From UBA10646 sp046296295 (GTDB lineage Bacteria; Bacteroidota; Bacteroidia; Chitinophagales; Chitinophagaceae), in the NCBI GenBank assembly GCA_046296295.1, contig JBKBLG010000015.1, forward strand, positions 1 to 64,000: DNA of 64,000 nt, read 5' to 3'. The notes beneath the pieces are model-generated. The model did no database searches and was not told the origin of the DNA. It worked only from the letters and a program-made list of their open reading frames with translations. This document shows positions 34,652-44,316 of the stretch, piece by piece. The position numbers and the translations under genes are program-made. Positions within the stretch are counted from its first letter, which is position 1. Each line of letters starts with the position of its first letter.

Positions 34652-35848
34652 TTACTTACTTAAATTCATACTACGCTCTTTGTATAATCGGCGGAAGTAC
34701 GGATCTCTTAAATCTTTAATAAAACGAATGGCTTCGCCGGTACTCTTCATTTCTGGGCCCAGCTCTTTATTCACACCCGGAAATTTTTCAAAGCTGAACA
34801 CAGGCTCTTTTATGGCAAAACCTTCGAGTTTTTTCTCGAACGAAAAATCGCTAAGCTTGCTATGGCCAAGCATTACTTTAGTAGCAATATTCAAATAAGG
34901 TATTTGGTATGCCTTAGCAATGAAAGGTGTGGTACGACTGGCACGTGGGTTGGCTTCTATCACAAACACATTGCCCTCTTTAATGGCAAACTGAATGTTA
35001 ATAAGGCCGCGAATGTTTAAAGCACGTGCAATTTTTTCGGCATAGTATTCCATGGTGGCCACAACCAATGGCGTAAGGTTAAATGCGGGTAGTACAGCGT
35101 TGCTATCGCCGCTATGAATACCTGCCGGTTCAATATGTTCCATTACGCCCATTACATGAAACTGCTCGCCATCGAAAATGCCATCGATCTCGGCTTCTTG
35201 GCAGCGGTCTAAGAAATGGTCGATTAAAATTTTATTACCTGGAATATGTTTTAAAAGGCTTACAACAGCTTTTTCAAGCTCTTCATCGTTAATTACAATA
35301 CGCATACGCTGGCCACCGAGTACATAGCTGGGGCGCACCAAAACCGGGTAGCCTACTTGTTGTGCCACTTCAATGGCTTCGTCGGTAGTATAAGCAGTGC
35401 CATATTGTGGGTAAGGGATGCCTAACTCTTTGAGCATGTCGCTAAAGCGGCCACGGTCTTCGGCAATATCCATATTATCGAAACTGGTGCCAATAATTTT
35501 GATGCCACGTTGGTGTAATTTTTTAGCCAACTTCAAAGCAGTTTGCCCGCCTAGTTGTACAATAACGCCTTCGGGCTTTTCTAATTCAATAATTTCCCAA
35601 AGGTGCTCCCAATACACGGGTTCAAAGTAGAGTTTATCGGCAATATCAAAATCGGTACTAACGGTTTCTGGGTTACAGTTCACCATAATAGCTTCGTAAC
35701 CACATTCTTTAATGGCAAGTAAGCCGTGTACACAGCAGTAGTCAAACTCGATACCTTGGCCAATACGGTTAGGCCCACTGCCTAAAACAATAATTTTCTT
35801 CTTTTTACTGGGAATACTTTCGTTGGAATTTAGTGTAGCGTTGCTCAT
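34652..35848 (-). CDS. carB: Carbamoyl-phosphate synthetase, C-terminal synthetase half only
   Basis: The 398-residue product (start 35848, MSNATLNSNESIPSKKKK) aligns to the second (carbamate-phosphorylating) half of CarB. It begins at the inter-domain KKKIIVLGSGPNRIGQGIEFDYCC, through VIVQLGGQTALKLA, an ATP-grasp domain (RPSYVLGGQRM, GDSNAVLPAFNL, FVIEANPRASRTTPF) and the closing ELGPEMKSTGEAI. Both the N-terminal synthetase half and the C-terminal MGS regulatory domain are missing. A dedicated promoter box, start and terminator argue for a genuine split gene rather than truncation. The partner half and CarA are not in this window. Confidence 0.9.
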   Translation of the reverse strand: MSNATLNSNESIPSKKKKIIVLGSGPNRIGQGIEFDYCCVHGLLAIKECGYEAIMVNCNPETVSTDFDIADKLYFEPVYWEHLWEIIELEKPEGVIVQLGGQTALKLAKKLHQRGIKIIGTSFDNMDIAEDRGRFSDMLKELGIPYPQYGTAYTTDEAIEVAQQVGYPVLVRPSYVLGGQRMRIVINDEELEKAVVSLLKHIPGNKILIDHFLDRCQEAEIDGIFDGEQFHVMGVMEHIEPAGIHSGDSNAVLPAFNLTPLVVATMEYYAEKIARALNIRGLINIQFAIKEGNVFVIEANPRASRTTPFIAKAYQIPYLNIATKVMLGHSKLSDFSFEKKLEGFAIKEPVFSFEKFPGVNKELGPEMKSTGEAIRFIKDLRDPYFRRLYKERSMNLSK

Positions 35849-35863
35849 TCTAAAAAAGTTGTG

Positions 35864-35871
35864 CAAAACTA
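35864..35871 (-). promoter_or_regulatory. Candidate -7 element for the carB half gene
   Basis: The minus strand reads TAGTTTTG, 15 bases before the start at 35848, fitting TAnnTTTG. It supports the gene being transcribed on its own rather than being a fragment of a longer gene. Confidence 0.45.
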
Positions 35872-36038
35872 AGGAAACTGCATCGGATGCCGTATTAAGA
35901 ATTGCAAGCCATGATGCAACACCAAAAAGTTAAAATAACCTACCGTTGGTGTAAGTGTGATTTTAGTTACGATATAGTATTGTAATGTATCATACCTTTA
36001 CGTCGCCACCAACTGTAAGCGATATTGCCGTATGTTGT

Positions 36039-36055
36039 CACCTTACGGTAAATGT
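36039..36055. repeat. Iterated motif, intergenic copy
   Basis: ACCTTACGGTAAATG lies 19 bases before the DUF5686 gene start. Confidence 0.9.
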
Positions 36056-36073
36056 TATTAAATTTTAAAACAC

Positions 36074-38575
36074 ATGAGCTTACGGATTTTTATCACTTTT
36101 TTTATTTTACTGCTTACGAGTGTTGTTACTAACGCCCAATTACATATTAGTGGAATTGTAAAAGATAAGCAAAGTGATGAACCAATACCTTTTGCAGCAG
36201 CTCGTTTTAAAGTTGCCGGCTTTGGTACTTTAACTGATAGTGCCGGTAGGTTTTCATTTGCCGTAAGGCAAATACCACTCAACGATACACTACTAATAGA
36301 AAGTGTAGGGTACTTGGTAACCGCCATTCCTTCAGCGCTGTTAAAAGATTCTTTGCAGTTAACCATTGCATTGGTAGTAATGCCCGCTGAACGTAGCCGT
36401 GAGGCAGTAGTGAAAGCTAAATACAATCGGGCTTTGTGGTTTTGGCGAAAAATTCAGAGCAAAAAACCACAGAACGACCGTAGCCGTTACGATAATTTTA
36501 GTTACGAAGTGTACAACAAGCTAGAGCTTGATTTGAACAACGTGAACAAAGAGAAACTGGGGCAGAACAAACTACTAAAGCCGCTTAATTTTGTACTTGA
36601 GTATGTAGATAGCACTAGCGATACAAAACCATATTTGCCGGTGTATCTTACAGAAACTATCAGCGATTATTTCTATCAGCGTAGCCCACGGCGAACAAGA
36701 GAAGTTATTAAAGCCACTAAAACCAATGGGCTCGATAATGAAAGTATAGTAAAGCAGTTGGGTGCTACTTATCAGAACATCAACATTTACAGTAACGTTA
36801 TTCCTGTGTTTGATAGGGCGTTTATTAGTCCGTTCCATAACAATGCCGATAACTACTATAATTTCAAACTACTAGATACACAGTATTTAAGTGGTAAGCG
36901 TTTAGTTCATTTACGATTTACGCCTAAGTATAAAGGGCAAGATGTATTTGAAGGCGATTGTTGGGTACACGATACCACCTTTGCAATTCAAAAGGTTACA
37001 CTAAGGCCGGCAAGCGAAGCCAATATTAATTTTATAACAGGTTTAAGCATTATTCAAGAATACAAGCTTATTAACGATACTACTTGGTTTTTGTATAAAG
37101 ATCGTTTCGTGGCCGATTTATACCCTGTTGGCTCCAATAGATTGGGTTTTAAAGGTCGTAAAACAAGTACCTACAAAAACGTTATTGTTAACAATGAATC
37201 TGTAGAAAAAGAATTACATAAAAGCAAGCTGGCAGAAGATATTGTGCTCTTAGCACAGCCCGATGCTACGCCCGATAGTTTTTGGTTGAGCAACCGCCAC
37301 GAGCAACTGAATAAAGATGAACAAACCGTGTACAAAGTGCTCGACACACTCACGAAAAACCCAACTTATATACGTTATCGTAATACACTTAACTTTTTAA
37401 CTACAGGCACAAAAGATATTGGTAACATTCGTATTGGCCCTTGGTGGTATTGGATAAGTGGTAACTTGTGGGAAGGCTTGCGTACCCGCTTTGATATAAG
37501 CAGCAATTTTGGTTTTAGTAATAAATGGCAGTATAGTGGCTACCTTGCTTACGGTTTTAAAGATCAAGCTTTAAAAGGCAAGGCCGAATTACGGTACCAA
37601 ATTAGTAGACAACCTTGGAGCTACCTATCGGCTAGTTATAGAAAAGATATTGACAATGGCCAAATGTATTACGACCAAATTGGCACCGATAACATTTTTG
37701 CAACAGTATTCCGCAGGCCTAGTATTCCGCTGAAATTTCAAATGGTAACTGAAGAACAGCTAGAGTATTACACCGAAAGTAACATAGGTGTTGGGGTGGG
37801 CCTGAAAGCCATGCACCGCCAATACAGGCCATTGCAAAACCTCCCGGGGCCTGAGTTTTTCCCAACAAAAAATGGTGGTACCCCACTCAGCGATTTTACA
37901 ACCACGCTACGCCTCCGATTTGCATGGCTCGAACGTACCTTTGAAGATAATTTTTATCGTACTAGTCTTGGGAGCGATTTGCCTATTGTAGATATTAAGT
38001 TCACCAAAGGATACGCAGGCGTTAATAATAGCAGCTATAATTACGAAAAAGTAGAAGCAACAGTTAGCGATTACTTTAAAATTGCACCCTATGGCAGCAT
38101 TTACTTCAACATTTTTGCCGGAAGGGTGAATGGCACACTTCCTTTTCAGCTACTTGAAGTATTACCTGGTAACGAAATGTATTATTACAACCGTTACGCC
38201 TTTAACCTTATGAACAGGTTCGAATATTTAACAGACAGATATGCAGGGTTTAATGTAGAACACAATATCGGTAACGGACTGTTCAGATTTATACCACTTA
38301 CTCGTAAGTTAAAATTTCGGCAATTCTATAGCTTAAAAGGTATTATTGGCAACCTCAGTCCTGAAAATCAAGCATTGAATTTTGTAGGCAACCATCCGTT
38401 TAAAACTTTGAACAACGAGTGGTATGCCGAAGTTGGTACTGGTGTAGATAATATTTTCAAGTTTTTTAGAATCGATGCTGTTTGGCGAGTAGCACAGCCT
38501 ACCACCAACTTCAACCCCAACGTGCCTAACCGTAGTAGCTTTGATTTATTCGGTAGTTTTAGAGTATCGTTTTAA
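36074..38575 (+). CDS. DUF5686 outer-membrane protein with CarboxypepD_reg-like domain
   Basis: The 833-residue protein has a signal peptide (cut near TNAQ, residue 22). A carboxypeptidase-regulatory-like domain follows (ISGIVKDKQSDEPIPFAAAR, DSAGRFSFAVRQIPLND, about residues 25-115), then a DUF5686 region and a C-terminal outer-membrane barrel ending in FDLFGSFRVSF. The domain order is that of Bacteroidota DUF5686/carboxypeptidase-regulatory proteins of unknown role, possibly transport or assembly at the outer membrane. Codons FAVRQ carry a motif copy (36258). Confidence 0.88.
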   Translation: MSLRIFITFFILLLTSVVTNAQLHISGIVKDKQSDEPIPFAAARFKVAGFGTLTDSAGRFSFAVRQIPLNDTLLIESVGYLVTAIPSALLKDSLQLTIALVVMPAERSREAVVKAKYNRALWFWRKIQSKKPQNDRSRYDNFSYEVYNKLELDLNNVNKEKLGQNKLLKPLNFVLEYVDSTSDTKPYLPVYLTETISDYFYQRSPRRTREVIKATKTNGLDNESIVKQLGATYQNINIYSNVIPVFDRAFISPFHNNADNYYNFKLLDTQYLSGKRLVHLRFTPKYKGQDVFEGDCWVHDTTFAIQKVTLRPASEANINFITGLSIIQEYKLINDTTWFLYKDRFVADLYPVGSNRLGFKGRKTSTYKNVIVNNESVEKELHKSKLAEDIVLLAQPDATPDSFWLSNRHEQLNKDEQTVYKVLDTLTKNPTYIRYRNTLNFLTTGTKDIGNIRIGPWWYWISGNLWEGLRTRFDISSNFGFSNKWQYSGYLAYGFKDQALKGKAELRYQISRQPWSYLSASYRKDIDNGQMYYDQIGTDNIFATVFRRPSIPLKFQMVTEEQLEYYTESNIGVGVGLKAMHRQYRPLQNLPGPEFFPTKNGGTPLSDFTTTLRLRFAWLERTFEDNFYRTSLGSDLPIVDIKFTKGYAGVNNSSYNYEKVEATVSDYFKIAPYGSIYFNIFAGRVNGTLPFQLLEVLPGNEMYYYNRYAFNLMNRFEYLTDRYAGFNVEHNIGNGLFRFIPLTRKLKFRQFYSLKGIIGNLSPENQALNFVGNHPFKTLNNEWYAEVGTGVDNIFKFFRIDAVWRVAQPTTNFNPNVPNRSSFDLFGSFRVSF

Positions 38576-38658
38576 TACTGATATTAATGGTAATGCGGCT
38601 TTATTGATGGCTTGGTTACATGCAACCAAAATTGTTGCTTTACAGCAAATAAAAAAAC

Positions 38659-39447
38659 ATGAACAATCACGAAATAGATTACCGCATTTTAGGCGAAGAA
38701 ATGCAGTACGTAGAAGTAGAACTCGACCCCAACGAAACTGCTGTTGCCGAACCCGGTGCCTTTATGATGATGGACGATGGCATAGCCATGCAAACTATGT
38801 TTGGCGATGGAAGCCAACAACAAGGCGGCCTGTTAGGAAAGCTTTTCAGTGCAGGCAAGCGATTACTCGTAGGAGAAAGCTTATTCATGACGGCCTTCAC
38901 CAACACTGGTATGGGCAAACGAAAAGTGAGCTTCGCCAGCCCTTACCCAGGAAAAATTATTCCGCTCGATTTGTACCGTCTGGGTGGCAAAATAATTTGT
39001 CAGAAAGATGCTTTTTTATGTGCAGCCAAGGGCGTACAAATAAGTATTGAATTTCAGCGCAAGCTTGGTACCGGCTTGTTTGGTGGCGAAGGCTTTATCA
39101 TGGAAAAATTAGAAGGCGATGGCATGGCATTTTTGCACGCAGGCGGCCATGTTTTTGAACGCGAGTTGCAACCCGGCGAGCTCATTAAAATAGATACAGG
39201 CTGTATTGTAGGTTTTACAGCAGGTGTAGATTACGATATTCAATTTGTAGGCGGTATTAAAAACACATTATTTGGTGGCGAAGGTTTGTTTTTTGCCACA
39301 TTACGAGGCCCTGGCCGCGTATGGATACAAAGCTTACCCATTAGCCGATTAGCCAGCCGTATTTTGGCTTACGGTGTTGGTAGCCGCCGCGAAGAGGGTA
39401 GCATCTTAGGCGGGCTGGGCAACCTGCTCGATGGCGATGGTCGTTAA
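38659..39447 (+). CDS. TIGR00266 / AIM24 family protein
   Basis: The 262-residue product matches the TIGR00266 (AIM24) family: EMQYVEVELDPNETAVAEPGAF, GESLFMTAFTN, KVSFASPYPGKIIPLDL, IICQKDAFLCAAKGVQI, LFGGEGFIMEKLEGDGMAFL and GGIKNTLFGGEGLFFATLRGPG are its beta-prism repeats. The family is widespread and its bacterial function is unknown. It ends at an inverted motif pair and a shared terminator. Confidence 0.9.
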   Translation: MNNHEIDYRILGEEMQYVEVELDPNETAVAEPGAFMMMDDGIAMQTMFGDGSQQQGGLLGKLFSAGKRLLVGESLFMTAFTNTGMGKRKVSFASPYPGKIIPLDLYRLGGKIICQKDAFLCAAKGVQISIEFQRKLGTGLFGGEGFIMEKLEGDGMAFLHAGGHVFERELQPGELIKIDTGCIVGFTAGVDYDIQFVGGIKNTLFGGEGLFFATLRGPGRVWIQSLPISRLASRILAYGVGSRREEGSILGGLGNLLDGDGR

Positions 39448-39463
39448 ATGGTAATGTTATAGC

Positions 39464-39510
39464 ATACCTTACGGTAAATGTTATGTGCTATTATATTTAC
39501 CGTAAGGTAT
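39464..39510. repeat. Perfect inverted iterated-motif pair (16-bp stem)
   Basis: ATACCTTACGGTAAAT (39464-39479) and ATTTACCGTAAGGTAT (39495-39510) are exact reverse complements around a 15-base loop, immediately before a conventional terminator. Confidence 0.93.
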
Positions 39511-39516
39511 AGCAAA

Positions 39517-39544
39517 AAAAGCCAACCGATAGCGGTTGGCTTTT
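39517..39544. terminator. Bidirectional terminator, TIGR00266 gene / glutamine synthetase
   Basis: A 12-bp stem AAAAGCCAACCG/CGGTTGGCTTTT with loop ATAG lies between convergent genes. Confidence 0.85.
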
Positions 39545-39562
39545 ATAGTGTTTGTGCGGCTA

Positions 39563-41752
39563 TTATTTTAAGAATAACATTTCGCGGTATTTAGGAAGTG
39601 TCCAAATATCGTCGCTTACTAAATGCTCTAGCTTATCTACATGATAACGAATGATGTCAAAATACTTGCCCTTTACATCATCGCAATAAGCGGCAGCTTT
39701 AGCACGGTTATCGCTTAAGTTGTTGGCAACCTTGCGAGCCTCAACCATTGCATTCACATTTTCATATACCCCTTGTATATGCTTGCTTACTGCAGTTAAA
39801 ATAGAAAGCTGGCTACTATAAGCACTTTCAGGTAGGCCTGCACTTTTTAAGCCCTGAATATTTGTGATGAGTGTGTTCTGATATTTAATAGCTACCGGTA
39901 TAATATGATTTAATGCTAAATCGCCCATTACACGAGCTTCTATCTGTACTTTTTTAATGTACTTTTCTAACTCAATATCGTACCGTGCATGTAATTCGGC
40001 ATGGTTATATACACCATTGTTCTCGAACAATTGTGCTGCTTTTTCGGTAACCATTGCATCTAACGCAACCGGCGTAGTTTTTAAATTAGGTAGGCCACGG
40101 CGTTCTGCTTCTTGGTGCCACTCATCGCTGTAACCATCGCCTTCGAACAATACCGATTTGCTATCAACAATGTATTGTTGAATGGTATGCATGATGGCGA
40201 TTTCTTTTTTCTCACCCTTTTCTATCAATGCATCCACCGTTTTTTTGAATTGCTTTAAGGTTTCGGCCATAATAGTGTTCAACACCGTCATTGGGTTGGC
40301 ACAATTGGCGGTACTACCTACAGCACGGAACTCGAACTTGTTGCCTGTGAATGCAAAAGGCGATGTGCGGTTACGGTCGGTATTATCGAGCATTAATTCT
40401 GGAATACTTCGGTGTATATCGAGCTTTAAAATGGCTTCATCTTGTTCATCAAACTTATCGCCTACACGGCTTTCAATATCGGCAAGTACTTTGGCAAGGT
40501 ACTGACCCACGAATACTGAAATAATAGCAGGAGGGGCTTCGTTGGCACCTAAGCGGTGGTCGTTGCCTGCGCTGGCAATAGAGGCACGTAGCAAATCGGC
40601 ATAATCGTGTACCGCCTTAATAGTGTTCACAAAAAATGTGAGGAACATTAAGTTGGTTTTTGGTGTTTTACCAGGTGCTAAAAGGTTCACACCCGTATCG
40701 GTGGCCATGCTCCAGTTATTATGCTTACCGCTACCGTTAATACCTGCGAAAGGTTTTTCGTGAAGTAAGATGCGTAGCTTGTGGCGGCGAGCAACACGCT
40801 CCATTACATCCATCAAAAGGATGTTATGATCAACAGCAACACTAACTTCTTCAAAAATGGGGGCACACTCAAACTGGCCGGGAGCTACCTCGTTGTGGCG
40901 AGTACGTAATGGAATGCCGAGTTTGTAGCTTTCTTGCTCGAAATCTCTCATGAAAGCATATACACGCTCAGGAATAGAGCCAAAATAATGATCTTCTAAC
41001 TGCTGGCCTTTGGCAGGACTAGCACCAAATACGGCACGGCCTGTTTGTACCAAATCGGGGCGGGCATTGAACATAGCTTCATCTACTACAAAATACTCTT
41101 GCTCCCAACCTAAAGTGGCGGTAACTTTTGTAACGTTCTTATCGAAATAATTGCACACCTCAACAGCACTCTTGTTCAATGCTTCTAAAGCTTTTAATAA
41201 AGGTGCTTTGTAATCTAAGCTTTCGCCGGTGTATGAAATGAAAACGGTAGGGATACAAAGTGTTTTGCCTTCACCAATTTCCATGATAAACGCCGGTGAT
41301 GATGGATCCCATGCAGTATAACCACGAGCTTCGAAAGTAGCACGTAAGCCACCACTTGGGAATGATGATGCATCTGGCTCTTGTTGTATTAAAGCACTAC
41401 CATCGAACTCTTCAATGGCTGTACCATCGCTCTTAACAGTAAAGAAACTATCGTGTTTTTCGGCAGTAGTACCGGTTAATGGCTGAAACCAGTGGGTAAA
41501 GTGAGTAACACCTTTGCTTTCGGCCCATGCTCGTAAGCCATTGGCAATTTGATTCGCTACGGAACGGTCAATTTTTTTGCCGCCTTTTACACTATAAAGT
41601 AAGCTCTTGTAAGCTTCTTCGCTGAGATATTGGCGAGCTACTTTAAGCGTAAAAACATTTTCACCAAAAATGGCGGTAATTTTAGCTATACCCGGTGTGG
41701 GTGTTGCAGCGGTGCTGCCGGCCTTTTGAACGGCTTCGAATCGTAACGACAT
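39563..41752 (-). CDS. glnN: Glutamine synthetase type III
   Basis: The 729-residue protein (start 41752, MSLRFEAVQKAG) has the length and sequence of GSIII, the dodecameric glutamine synthetase found in Bacteroidota and cyanobacteria. Motifs include THWFQPLTGTTAEKHDSF, FVISYTGESLDYKAPLLKA-type core, GWEQEYFVVDE (metal-binding Glu), RHNEVAPGQFECAPIFEEV, KPFAGINGSGKHNNWS (ATP/glutamate site), GANEAPPAIISVF and NRTSPFAFTGNKFEFRAVG. It makes glutamine from glutamate, ammonia and ATP. It is monocistronic. A TTGCTTTG sequence upstream is a weak -7 candidate. Confidence 0.96.
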   Translation of the reverse strand: MSLRFEAVQKAGSTAATPTPGIAKITAIFGENVFTLKVARQYLSEEAYKSLLYSVKGGKKIDRSVANQIANGLRAWAESKGVTHFTHWFQPLTGTTAEKHDSFFTVKSDGTAIEEFDGSALIQQEPDASSFPSGGLRATFEARGYTAWDPSSPAFIMEIGEGKTLCIPTVFISYTGESLDYKAPLLKALEALNKSAVEVCNYFDKNVTKVTATLGWEQEYFVVDEAMFNARPDLVQTGRAVFGASPAKGQQLEDHYFGSIPERVYAFMRDFEQESYKLGIPLRTRHNEVAPGQFECAPIFEEVSVAVDHNILLMDVMERVARRHKLRILLHEKPFAGINGSGKHNNWSMATDTGVNLLAPGKTPKTNLMFLTFFVNTIKAVHDYADLLRASIASAGNDHRLGANEAPPAIISVFVGQYLAKVLADIESRVGDKFDEQDEAILKLDIHRSIPELMLDNTDRNRTSPFAFTGNKFEFRAVGSTANCANPMTVLNTIMAETLKQFKKTVDALIEKGEKKEIAIMHTIQQYIVDSKSVLFEGDGYSDEWHQEAERRGLPNLKTTPVALDAMVTEKAAQLFENNGVYNHAELHARYDIELEKYIKKVQIEARVMGDLALNHIIPVAIKYQNTLITNIQGLKSAGLPESAYSSQLSILTAVSKHIQGVYENVNAMVEARKVANNLSDNRAKAAAYCDDVKGKYFDIIRYHVDKLEHLVSDDIWTLPKYREMLFLK

Positions 41753-41920
41753 ATAAACTGTGTTTTGCGAGTGCAAAGCAAGTTTTTTTTACGTCAATCT
41801 CCAAGTTTCGATGAAAAAATCTAGCAATAAGCCTTAAAATTAATAATTTTTTTATGGATTGTTCTAAAAAATGATTCTTTTGAGTCTTTATGGTAAATAT
41901 GTAATTATTTTTAAACTGTT

Positions 41921-44287
41921 TTAGCGCCTGCCCCTTACATGTTGTAGAATGGTACTCAAGAGGGTATCGGGCTGAAAAGGCTTTACGACCATGTCATTGA
42001 TACCAATTTCGTTTTTTAGTTGTTCAATATTCCCAAACACACTAGCCGTTAAAGCTATAATAGGTTTGCGGAAACTTTGCTTGCGGAGTGTTTTGGTAGC
42101 CTCGTAGCCATCCATTACCGGCATGTGCATATCCATTAGCACTAAGTCGGGTTCGAAAGTGCTGGCCTTGGCAATAGCTTCTTCGCCATTTTCGGCAACT
42201 TCGAACTTGGCTCCCCAAAGTTTTAAAAAGTTGGTAGCCACCATTACATTAATGGCGTTATCTTCTACTAATAAAATTTTATAGGGTGTTAAAGGTGTTG
42301 CTTCATTTACCGTAAGGGGGGCATTATTTTCGGGGCTGTTATTGGGTTGAAGTTCTAAGCTAACAATGGGTAATGCTAGTGTAAAGTAAAAACGGCTGCC
42401 TTTGCCTTTAGTACTTTCTACCAGTAACTCACTGTTCATGGCTTGTAAAATACGCTTGCAAATAGCAAGTCCTAAACCCGTGCCACCAAAGCGGCGACGT
42501 GTAGAAGAATCGGCCTGTGTGAATCGATCGAAAATAATTTGTTGTTGTTCTTCAGAAATGCCAATGCCTGTATCGGCAACACTGCACTCAACAATAGCGG
42601 TGCTTGTATTAATGGTGGTGGTAGTTACAGATACCTCAATATGCCCTTTCGGGGTAAATTTTATGGCATTGTGAATGAGGTTGTTGAGTATTTGTGCCAA
42701 TCGGGTAGGGTCTGTTTGTACTTGCAAGGTTTGTAGTTCGCTGCTCATGTGTAACTCTAAGCTTAACAGTTTTTCTTTGGCTGCTGCTTGCCAACCATCT
42801 GTAACGTTTTGTAGTAATTGCCCTAGCTGTGTTGGTATGATTTCGAGGTTTAACTTGCCTGCTTCTATTTTGTTAAAATCGAGTATATCATTAACAATGT
42901 TCAGTAAGTTTTTAGCACTAAATAAAAGGATGTTAAGATTCTTTTTTTGATCAGGGCGTGGCTGTTCGTGTAGCAGAATATGGCTAATACCAATAACTGA
43001 ATTCAGCGGTGTGCGAATTTCGTGACTCATAGTACTGAGGAAGTCTGTTTTTGCCCGCAAGGCTTGTATGGCAGCTTCCTTTGCTTCTTTTAAGAGAAAC
43101 TGAAAGCGAAAGGCCAAAATAAGTGCCTGTAAAAAGAAGAAAATGATATATCCTAAAGTGAGTATTACCTCTTGTCGCTTGATAACACCAAAATACTGTA
43201 GATTAACTACCGAGAATATGATTAATAAAATGCCTATCGATGCTAGTGCGTAGGGCCAGCCCGGCCGTTTGTTTTTAGTGAATTGATACACCGCCCAAAA
43301 TGTATACACAATTAGACCCATCATAAATATTAGAAACGGGTTAAGTAACTGAGTATAAAAGGTGGCAGGGGTAAATACAACAAACACACTTTGAAGTCCG
43401 CAAATAGCACTTAAAAGATTAAAGCTAAGTGGGTTAACATCTTCTTTAAAAAGCTTACGCATGTATTGTGCTAGAAACAGTAACGATAAATACAGCGATA
43501 AATACTCTAATTTTAAAGAAGTATGCCAAGAAATATTTTGCCAGAAACTATGTAAAGCATAATTGCCACTACCTACAAGGCGATAGCTATAGATCAAACA
43601 AAACAATGAAAAGTATAAAGTTGCTTTATCTCTCGGGCCAAAAGCAAATAATGCTAAAAAAAACAAACCGCCCATAAACAAGCAACCACATAACCAAACA
43701 TCGTTAGCTACACTACGCTGCCATTTATTATACACATAATCGTATTGGCCTATTAACAAAGGCTTGAACGGCCCCCCTTTGCTATGTTCGAAATTTGAAA
43801 TTTGGATAACAAGGCTAAAGCTATCGGTGGTAGGTAACCGTACTACTTTAGTTCGCCAAAATGGCTTGCTGCCACCCGGAATGGTATCGAACTTGCCTGA
43901 AGTTACATACAGCGAGTCGTTAATAAAAATGCGACTATTGGTGTATGCATCTGTTACCAGTAGCCCAAGTTGCTGCTTGTTATCTGGTATTTTAATGGTG
44001 GTAACATAGGTGGCGTATCCCCTTGCGGGTAAATGTTGCCCTTTATACACTGTATTATCAAAACGTTGCGGGAAGTTAATCCATTCGAAGTTGGTGCTTT
44101 TTGTTTTGGCATCTACCAGTTGGCGCCAGTACATTTTCCATGGGTGATTTTCGATTAAATAACCCTGTTGTAAATGCTGAGTTTTTATAGTTATAACACC
44201 TTGTTGTGCATAGCAGCTACTTTGGGGTATAATGCTACACAACAAGCCAATGGTAAGTACAAGGTGAAGCCACGGGAGCCGATTCAT
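41921..44287 (-). CDS. 7TMR-DISM hybrid sensor histidine kinase with receiver
   Basis: The 788-residue protein has a signal peptide and a periplasmic DISMED-like beta-sandwich (about 25-185, e.g. RGYATYVTTIKIPDNKQQ, DAYTNSRIFINDSLY). A seven-helix 7TMR-DISM region (about 200-395) leads to a coil, HisKA with H422 (STMSHEIRTPLN), HATPase_c (NLIHNAIKFTP, DTGIGISEEQ, GTGLGLAICK) and a receiver with phospho-Asp D719 in VLMDMHMP. It therefore senses an outside ligand, possibly carbohydrate, and carries out an internal phosphotransfer. No HTH output or partner gene is adjacent. A motif copy (42307, LTVNEA) lies in the linker before the receiver. Confidence 0.93.
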   Translation of the reverse strand: MNRLPWLHLVLTIGLLCSIIPQSSCYAQQGVITIKTQHLQQGYLIENHPWKMYWRQLVDAKTKSTNFEWINFPQRFDNTVYKGQHLPARGYATYVTTIKIPDNKQQLGLLVTDAYTNSRIFINDSLYVTSGKFDTIPGGSKPFWRTKVVRLPTTDSFSLVIQISNFEHSKGGPFKPLLIGQYDYVYNKWQRSVANDVWLCGCLFMGGLFFLALFAFGPRDKATLYFSLFCLIYSYRLVGSGNYALHSFWQNISWHTSLKLEYLSLYLSLLFLAQYMRKLFKEDVNPLSFNLLSAICGLQSVFVVFTPATFYTQLLNPFLIFMMGLIVYTFWAVYQFTKNKRPGWPYALASIGILLIIFSVVNLQYFGVIKRQEVILTLGYIIFFFLQALILAFRFQFLLKEAKEAAIQALRAKTDFLSTMSHEIRTPLNSVIGISHILLHEQPRPDQKKNLNILLFSAKNLLNIVNDILDFNKIEAGKLNLEIIPTQLGQLLQNVTDGWQAAAKEKLLSLELHMSSELQTLQVQTDPTRLAQILNNLIHNAIKFTPKGHIEVSVTTTTINTSTAIVECSVADTGIGISEEQQQIIFDRFTQADSSTRRRFGGTGLGLAICKRILQAMNSELLVESTKGKGSRFYFTLALPIVSLELQPNNSPENNAPLTVNEATPLTPYKILLVEDNAINVMVATNFLKLWGAKFEVAENGEEAIAKASTFEPDLVLMDMHMPVMDGYEATKTLRKQSFRKPIIALTASVFGNIEQLKNEIGINDMVVKPFQPDTLLSTILQHVRGRR

Positions 44288-44316
44288 GCGAAGAAATTGG
44301 ATTCAAATAAAAACTA

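Noticed and set aside
38541..39050. 169-residue Arg-rich plus-strand frame
   Set aside because: It overlaps the DUF5686 end and the TIGR00266-family gene in another frame. Its composition is typical of an out-of-frame shadow.
1345..39375. Partial motif matches such as ACTTACGGCC (about 1346), TTGCCGTAAGTA (about 14529) and GGCTTACGGTGTT (about 39365)
   Set aside because: Two or more mismatches to the core, so they were not counted as family members.
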